Source: Candidatus Poribacteria bacterium
GTDB taxonomy: Bacteria; Poribacteria; WGA-4E; UBA9662
NCBI GenBank assembly: GCA_012963885.1
Contig: DTUY01000241.1
Span: forward strand, 21,410-61,598
Length of the DNA: 40,189 nucleotides
Direction of reading: 5' to 3'
Shown: piece by piece, positions 35,436-40,189 of the stretch
Layout: each line of letters starts with the position of its first letter
Position numbering within the stretch: the first letter of the stretch is position 1
Translations under genes and position numbers: made by a program
Notes under the pieces: model-generated
The model's database searches: none
Told to the model about the DNA's origin: nothing
Seen by the model: the letters and a program-made list of their open reading frames with translations, nothing else

Positions 35436-36266
35436 ATGGATTTTGTGTACCGTAGAAACTATAGAGGTAAACTTAAAGCAGTGATTTTGGACTGGGCTGG
35501 CACCACTATGGATTATGGATGCTACGCACCAGCTGTTGTCTTCGTTGAGGTTTATAAACGAAAAGGGGTACCTATTTCAATGGAAGAAGCGCGTGTCCCA
35601 ATGGGTGCGCATAAGAAAGTACATATTCGCAAGATTTCACAGATAGATTCAGTCTCAGAACGCTGGAAAGAAATGCATGGACGAAAACCGAATGAAAATG
35701 ACGTTGATGAGATGTTCGCAGATTTTGTGCCGCTACAGCTGGCTTGTTTGGCGGACTATACAGACTTGATTCCAGGTACGATTGAAGCTATCACACATTT
35801 TCGGAAACGCGGTTTGAAGATAGGATCTACAACGGGATACCTACCAGAAATGATGACAATGCTCAAGGAAGAAGCAAGCCAACGCGGCTACGTACCAGAT
35901 TCGTCGGTGTGTGCTGGTGATGTCCCTGCTGGGCGTCCCGAACCGTGGATGTGTCTTGAAAATGCTAAGAATCTGGGTGTATATCCGATGGAATCTATTG
36001 TCAAAGTGGATGATACACTTCCCGGCATTGATGAAGGGTTGAACGCAGGTATGTGGTCAATAGGTCTTGCCAAAACGGGTAATGAAATCGGATTGAACCA
36101 AGAAGAAATTGAGGCGCTACCCCCTGATGAACTTCAAGCCAAGCTGGAGGGCGCTTATCAGCGGATGTGGCAAGTGGGCGCTCATTATGTAGTTGACGGG
36201 ATTTGGGATGTTCCGCCAGTTTTAGATTTGATCAACGAACGTCTCTCACGTGGTGAACGTCCCTGA
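35436..36266 (+). CDS. phnX: Phosphonoacetaldehyde hydrolase
   Basis: HAD-superfamily enzyme that splits phosphonoacetaldehyde to acetaldehyde and phosphate, the second step of 2-aminoethylphosphonate breakdown. It has 276 residues. The nucleophile Asp19 is in VILDWAGTTMDYG. The Schiff-base Lys is at about residue 60 in VPMGAHKKVHIRKI. IGSTTGY and VKVDDTLPGIDEGLNAGMW carry HAD motifs II and IV, and AGDVPAGRPEPWM is a PhnX landmark. GGGAG lies 12 bases before the ATG. The transaminase PhnW that normally makes its substrate is not in the window. A membrane protein and a sulfatase-family enzyme follow in the same direction. Confidence 0.94.
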   Translation: MDFVYRRNYRGKLKAVILDWAGTTMDYGCYAPAVVFVEVYKRKGVPISMEEARVPMGAHKKVHIRKISQIDSVSERWKEMHGRKPNENDVDEMFADFVPLQLACLADYTDLIPGTIEAITHFRKRGLKIGSTTGYLPEMMTMLKEEASQRGYVPDSSVCAGDVPAGRPEPWMCLENAKNLGVYPMESIVKVDDTLPGIDEGLNAGMWSIGLAKTGNEIGLNQEEIEALPPDELQAKLEGAYQRMWQVGAHYVVDGIWDVPPVLDLINERLSRGERP

Positions 36267-36356
36267 CGCATTTTCATTACATAACTCAACTGTCGAGTAT
36301 TTGACCTCACTAGTCTTTATTCTTTACCTCGACATTATCGGACACAACAGTAAGCG

Positions 36357-37739
36357 ATGACTGATCAGCGACAAAAACCGATTACCGCATTTTTGCTGAA
36401 TTCATCGGAAATTGTTTTTGTTTTCTATGCCATTTTTGTCTCCTTTTCAACTTACTTCTGTATGTATGCTTTTCGCAAGCCATTTGCCGCGGCAACGTTT
36501 GCCGGGCTGCAATTCTTTGGCACAACCATCAAACTTAAAAAAGCGATTGTGATCAGCCAAATTATTGGTTATGCACTTTCAAAATATGCCGGAATCAAGA
36601 TCTGTTCGGAAATTTCGCCCAAGAAACGGTTATTTACACTGGTATTTCTTATTCTTTTTGCTGAATCAGCATTAATTATTTATGGAATTCTGCCAAACAA
36701 TTATAAAGTATTCGCGATTTTTTTAAACGGGATTCCACTTGGGATGGTATGGGGACTCGTGGTCTGGTATCTGGAGGGCAGGCAAACTTCGGAACTGCTT
36801 CTTGCTGGCCTAAGTTGCTCCTTTATTCTCGCCAGCGGCATTGTCAAAGATTTTGGTCGAGCCGTGATGGGAGGCGTTGTCGCTGAGTGGTGGTTAAAGA
36901 TACCTCTTCTGGGAACAATAATTAGTAGATTGATGGGCGAAGTCAGTGAAGGATGGATGCCGGCAGTTGTAGGGCTACATTTTCTCCCTTTCTTCTTCAT
37001 CTCAGTCTGGCTTCTCAATCAGTTGCCTCAGCCAACCGAAGCTGATATAGAGGCTCGGACGGAGCGAGAAACGATGGATGGGTCGGAACGGCTATCGTTT
37101 CTTAAGCACTTTCTTTTAGGAATTATTCTTCTTTGTGTCGCTTACTTTTTTCTAACTGCATACCGCGATTATCGGGACAATTATCAGGTCGAAATTTTTA
37201 ATGAACTTGGTTATGTTTATGAAGATAATAAAACGATTATTACGCAAGCCGAAACAATCGTAGCGTTCGGCGTGATCTGCGCACTGGCACTGATTTACCT
37301 AATTAAGGATAATCGGTTGGGCCTAATCGGTGCCTATGGAATTATGGTCAGTGGTATTGTGCTGATGGGCATAAGTACAACCCTTCTTGATGCAAAGATT
37401 ATTGATGGTTTCTGGTGGATGACTTTGGTTGGACTCGGTGCTTATCTGACCTATGTACCTTATGGTTCTGTTTTATTTGATCGATTAATCGCTCACACAA
37501 AATATATTGGAACTGCTGTTTTTGCTATCTATGTTGCTGATGCTATTGGTTATACTGGTTCCATTAGTGTGCAACTGTATGAAGATTTCTTTGCCAGTGA
37601 TAAAATTGGAGTACTTGCCTTTTTTAGAACTCTAACTTATTTAATGTCAATAGTAGGTGCTTTTTGCCTGCTGGGTAGTTGCTTCTACTTTTTGAATCGT
37701 GGTGATGATACTGTTATTGGGGGTGCAAAGGATGAGTGA
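36357..37739 (+). CDS. DUF5690-family multi-pass membrane protein, MFS-like
   Basis: A 460-residue protein with about 12 hydrophobic segments and an N-terminal part (TYFCMYAFRKPFAAATFAG, IIGYALSKYAGIKI) that I recognise from the DUF5690 family, related in pattern to major-facilitator transporters such as the sugar-phosphate group. Motifs GIPLGMVWGLVVWYLEGR and SGIVKDFGRAVM are well kept. The family's substrate is not established. Position between phnX and a sulfatase-type gene suggests uptake of a phosphonate or an organophosphorus or sulfated compound (inference). Its stop overlaps the next gene by 8 bases. Confidence 0.82.
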   Translation: MTDQRQKPITAFLLNSSEIVFVFYAIFVSFSTYFCMYAFRKPFAAATFAGLQFFGTTIKLKKAIVISQIIGYALSKYAGIKICSEISPKKRLFTLVFLILFAESALIIYGILPNNYKVFAIFLNGIPLGMVWGLVVWYLEGRQTSELLLAGLSCSFILASGIVKDFGRAVMGGVVAEWWLKIPLLGTIISRLMGEVSEGWMPAVVGLHFLPFFFISVWLLNQLPQPTEADIEARTERETMDGSERLSFLKHFLLGIILLCVAYFFLTAYRDYRDNYQVEIFNELGYVYEDNKTIITQAETIVAFGVICALALIYLIKDNRLGLIGAYGIMVSGIVLMGISTTLLDAKIIDGFWWMTLVGLGAYLTYVPYGSVLFDRLIAHTKYIGTAVFAIYVADAIGYTGSISVQLYEDFFASDKIGVLAFFRTLTYLMSIVGAFCLLGSCFYFLNRGDDTVIGGAKDE

Positions 37740-39243
37740 TAGGTCTTCAAAGACAAACGTTCTAATTATTATGACCGATCAGCAACGTGCCGACACAATC
37801 GGAGCTTTGGGAAACCCAATCATTCAGACACCCGCTTTGAATAGGCTGGTGTCTAGTGGAACCAGTTTTACTTCAGCTTACTGTCCCTCACCCGTTTGTG
37901 CCGCCTCGCGATGCAGTTTCTTGTTAGGTGAGTATCCACATCAGACGGGAACAGCTTCAAATTCACCAATGCCGCAAGATCGAAAGTCGTTGATGAACTT
38001 TCTCAACGAAGTTGGTTATCAAACACATGGAATTGGAAAAATGCATTTTTCACCGGATAGCAAAAAGATGTGGGGGTTTGAATCACGCGACTTCTCCGAA
38101 GAGGGATCAGGTCAAGACCACTACCGGAATTTTATTGATCAGCATGGCTATGATTATATTGCCGCTACACACGGTGAGAGGAGTGAATTCTACTACATTC
38201 CACAGCCCTCGCAGTTACCCGAACGTTTGCATCATACCAAATGGGTGGGAGATCGAACTCTCGCTTTTCTGGATCGACGGGATTCATCCCGCCCGTTTTT
38301 TTGTTGGACCAGTTTCATTAAACCACATCCTCCGTTTGAATCCCCTGTACCGTGGAACCGACTTTATCGAATGATTGAAATGGATCTACCGTACATTCCA
38401 CCAGATAACGATCAGCTATTAACCTATTGGAACCGTTTGCAGAACCGCTATAAATACCGAGATCAAGGTCTGGACTTAAACCTTGTTCGGATTATGCGAG
38501 CCGCCTACTATGCTGCAATTTCGTTCATCGATTATAATGTTGGTCGGATACTTGATCAACTTGAAGATGAAGGCATTCTTGATCAAACACTTATATTGTT
38601 CACATCCGATCATGGTGAATTTCTGGGTGACTACAGCTGCTATGGCAAACGATCATTTCTCGATCCGGCAGCCCGCATTCCTTTGCTTGCACGCTATCCA
38701 GCTCGATTTACGCCGGATACACGATGTGACCAGCCTGTCAGTTTGGTTGATGTTTTACCAACCTGTTTCTCCGTAGCAGGAATTGAAACGCAGTCACAGC
38801 ATATCGGAACAGATTTGGCTGAAATAGCTTCAGGGAAATCCGACCGAGATGAAGTCATTGGTCAGTTGGGGCAAGGGACAACGGGACTCTATGCTTTGAT
38901 CACCAGCCAGTTCAAATACATCTACTCAGCTGCTGATCAAAAAGAATGGTTGTTTCGGCGGTTGCCGGATCGACTTGAGACACGAAGTCTGGTCGGCAAT
39001 CCAGCCTTTGCAGATGTTGTGACGGCGTATCGGAATCACCTGATCGGTTGGTTTAAATCTGATGGGTATGAACAACCAATTGATGGAGATCAATGGCGTG
39101 AATTTCCGTCGGTACCAAGTGTTGCTGATGATCCAGATGCCGAGCAGATTTTCCAAGATGGCAGATCGGTTTCAGAGAGATTTCCAGATGGTTACAACCC
39201 GAAAATAGACCCCATGAAACCAGCTAATTTCGATGGGTTTTAA
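37732..39243 (+). CDS. Sulfatase / alkaline-phosphatase-superfamily hydrolase
   Basis: A 504-residue enzyme of the formylglycine type. LIIMTDQQRADTIG gives the first metal Asp. PVCAASRCSFLLG holds the Cys56-x-x-x-Arg60 core, where Cys would become formylglycine. GIGKMHF, TSDHGEFLGD (second metal Asp-His) and GKRSFLDPAARIPLLARYP (Lys) complete the site. The overall layout is like choline-sulfatase-type arylsulfatases; a phosphonate monoester hydrolase role is possible given the phnX neighbour. No signal peptide is seen, so it is cytoplasmic. ATG 37732 overlaps the DUF5690 stop and has GGGGGTG before it; an upstream frame start is less likely. No formylglycine-generating enzyme gene is in the window. 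Confidence 0.9.
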   Translation: MSDRSSKTNVLIIMTDQQRADTIGALGNPIIQTPALNRLVSSGTSFTSAYCPSPVCAASRCSFLLGEYPHQTGTASNSPMPQDRKSLMNFLNEVGYQTHGIGKMHFSPDSKKMWGFESRDFSEEGSGQDHYRNFIDQHGYDYIAATHGERSEFYYIPQPSQLPERLHHTKWVGDRTLAFLDRRDSSRPFFCWTSFIKPHPPFESPVPWNRLYRMIEMDLPYIPPDNDQLLTYWNRLQNRYKYRDQGLDLNLVRIMRAAYYAAISFIDYNVGRILDQLEDEGILDQTLILFTSDHGEFLGDYSCYGKRSFLDPAARIPLLARYPARFTPDTRCDQPVSLVDVLPTCFSVAGIETQSQHIGTDLAEIASGKSDRDEVIGQLGQGTTGLYALITSQFKYIYSAADQKEWLFRRLPDRLETRSLVGNPAFADVVTAYRNHLIGWFKSDGYEQPIDGDQWREFPSVPSVADDPDAEQIFQDGRSVSERFPDGYNPKIDPMKPANFDGF

Positions 39244-39363
39244 TCAGCTCTGGTTTCTTCACAGAACATACGCTTCTACTTCAACCGAACGATTAGATAA
39301 AGTTTGACTGTTCCCAACCGCCGACATGAAGATGGAAGTCCTTCCCCAAACCTAAAGTCAAGA

Positions 39364-40182
39364 TCACTGAAAACTGAGCGATGCCCAGTGTTTAGCATCC
39401 CGAACAGTCTTTTCAGGCGAGATCTTTGATCTCAGTAAGTGACCGGTTGCAGAGCGTAATGTTGATTGGGTTGCGTCCTGATATCGAAAATCGATGCTCC
39501 ACCGGATGTGGTTAGATCTATTCGGCAATCCGCGATGAAAAAGTAAATTACTGAATATGGCAATATCCTTGGGATTAATTTCTATTGGGATAGCTTGATC
39601 TGCTATTGGTTTAAGATCGTCGTCATGAATCCGAAGGTAATATTGATCCTGTTCATGTCGCACGACCCCATTTCTGTGACTGTTCGGCACAAACTGCATG
39701 CACCCATTTCTCCGGTTCACGGGAACTAGCGGTGTCCAAACGTTCACCATCCGCAATATTTCTGAGTTCCCGCTGGTATAACCCGCATCCTGATGCCAGA
39801 GTACTTCGGTCCTTTTATTCTCAGGCAATTTCGGTCGAACACTGTAATTTGGATAAATACGAATTTCCGAACCAAGAACCTGCTCCACTATTTCAAGCAA
39901 TCGGGGATGGGCAAAGAGAAGGTAGAACCCTTCCAAATGCAATTCTGAACGAAAAATTGTTGGTACTTCGTCCAGATAATTTTCAAACAGATGTATCAAG
40001 CGGGTTTCAAATGGACTGTCTGCAAATAGATCTGTAAGTTTTCCCTCTTCCAATCGTCTTCTTGCCAGCGTATTGACCAGAATCTCACAGTCACGTTTTA
40101 GGGCCTCCAAACAGGAATCTTCCAAAACATCGTGAATGATGGCAAATCCTTGATTGTGAAAAGATTCAATAATTTTGTCCAT
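39364..40182 (-). CDS. Phytanoyl-CoA dioxygenase (PhyH)-family protein
   Basis: Fe(II)/2-oxoglutarate oxygenase of about 272 residues. The N-terminus IIESFHNQGFAIIHDVLED is typical. The iron ligands are the His-x-Asp of LWHQDAGYTS and the distal His of NLLFHRGLPNRSNHIRWSIDFRYQ, where the following Arg would bind 2-oxoglutarate; CMQFVPNSHRNG is another family landmark. The substrate is unknown, since the family hydroxylates many compounds. ATG 40182 fits the family start and lies only 7 bases from the window edge, so the upstream context is not visible. It is convergent with the sulfatase gene across a 120-base gap that shows no clear terminator. Confidence 0.9.
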   Translation of the reverse strand: MDKIIESFHNQGFAIIHDVLEDSCLEALKRDCEILVNTLARRRLEEGKLTDLFADSPFETRLIHLFENYLDEVPTIFRSELHLEGFYLLFAHPRLLEIVEQVLGSEIRIYPNYSVRPKLPENKRTEVLWHQDAGYTSGNSEILRMVNVWTPLVPVNRRNGCMQFVPNSHRNGVVRHEQDQYYLRIHDDDLKPIADQAIPIEINPKDIAIFSNLLFHRGLPNRSNHIRWSIDFRYQDATQSTLRSATGHLLRSKISPEKTVRDAKHWASLSFQ

Positions 40183-40189
40183 GATCAAA

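Noticed and set aside
1..40189. CRISPR arrays, tRNA or rRNA genes, prophage or defence islands
   Set aside because: No regularly spaced repeats, cloverleaf-like segments, phage structural genes or known defence-gene sets were seen on reading both strands. The HNH gene is a common stand-alone type, not a Cas or restriction component on this evidence.

Overview
The window looks like a chromosomal segment of a Candidatus Poribacteria-like bacterium (inference). Three things point there. A predicted secreted WD40 protein ends in a C-terminal module with an NPFNPETWIPFEI-type motif. A short LamG protein has a signal peptide followed by an AEITKEDIVAIWMFDEGSGN-type start. The gene mix is phytanoyl-CoA dioxygenase, sulfatase, Gfo/Idh/MocA oxidoreductase, TPR and WD40 proteins. 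Base composition is fairly AT-rich throughout, and GTG/TTG starts and ATGA overlaps are frequent.

Layout, left to right. (1) 1-6.2 kb, + strand: an ECF sigma factor, its zinc-finger membrane anti-sigma factor and a 1540-residue membrane-anchored TPR protein, closed by a clear intrinsic terminator. (2) 6.25-9.96 kb, +: a rifampin-phosphotransferase-like PEP-utilising enzyme, a small membrane protein and a SAM methyltransferase. (3) 9.96-14.2 kb: a serine hydrolase (-), the NAD(P)HX repair enzyme Nnr with a CRP-like regulator (+), and a frameshifted LamG gene (-). (4) 14.5-19.4 kb: a PLP trans-sulfuration-type enzyme (-) divergent from the fluoride channel FluC/CrcB (+), then a D-xylonate dehydratase of the YagF/YjhG type translationally coupled to a secreted eight-repeat protein (-). 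(5) 19.5-24.8 kb: a decayed IS982-family transposase, a frameshifted 14-repeat WD40 protein, a TPR membrane protein and an M23 peptidase. This is the most eroded part of the window. (6) 25.4-30.0 kb: an oxidoreductase, a large metallo-beta-lactamase/cNMP-binding fusion and ArgG. (7) 30.3-35.4 kb, +: an HNH endonuclease whose 5' end lies in an 81-bp tandem duplication, a hypothetical exported protein, then the conserved rnpA-yidD-yidC-mnmE block, lacking rpmH and jag in their usual places. (8) 35.4-39.2 kb, +: phosphonoacetaldehyde hydrolase, a DUF5690 membrane protein and a sulfatase-family enzyme, possibly one catabolic unit. (9) A PhyH-family dioxygenase (-) at the right edge.

Housekeeping genes (nnr, argG, rnpA, yidD, yidC, mnmE) are intact. 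The visible frame disruptions fall in secreted or surface-type genes and the IS remnant. No tRNA, rRNA, CRISPR array, prophage or known defence system is visible. The points most worth following up are the MBL-cNMP fusion, the phnX-DUF5690-sulfatase cluster, the HNH leader duplication and the sigma/anti-sigma/giant-TPR operon.
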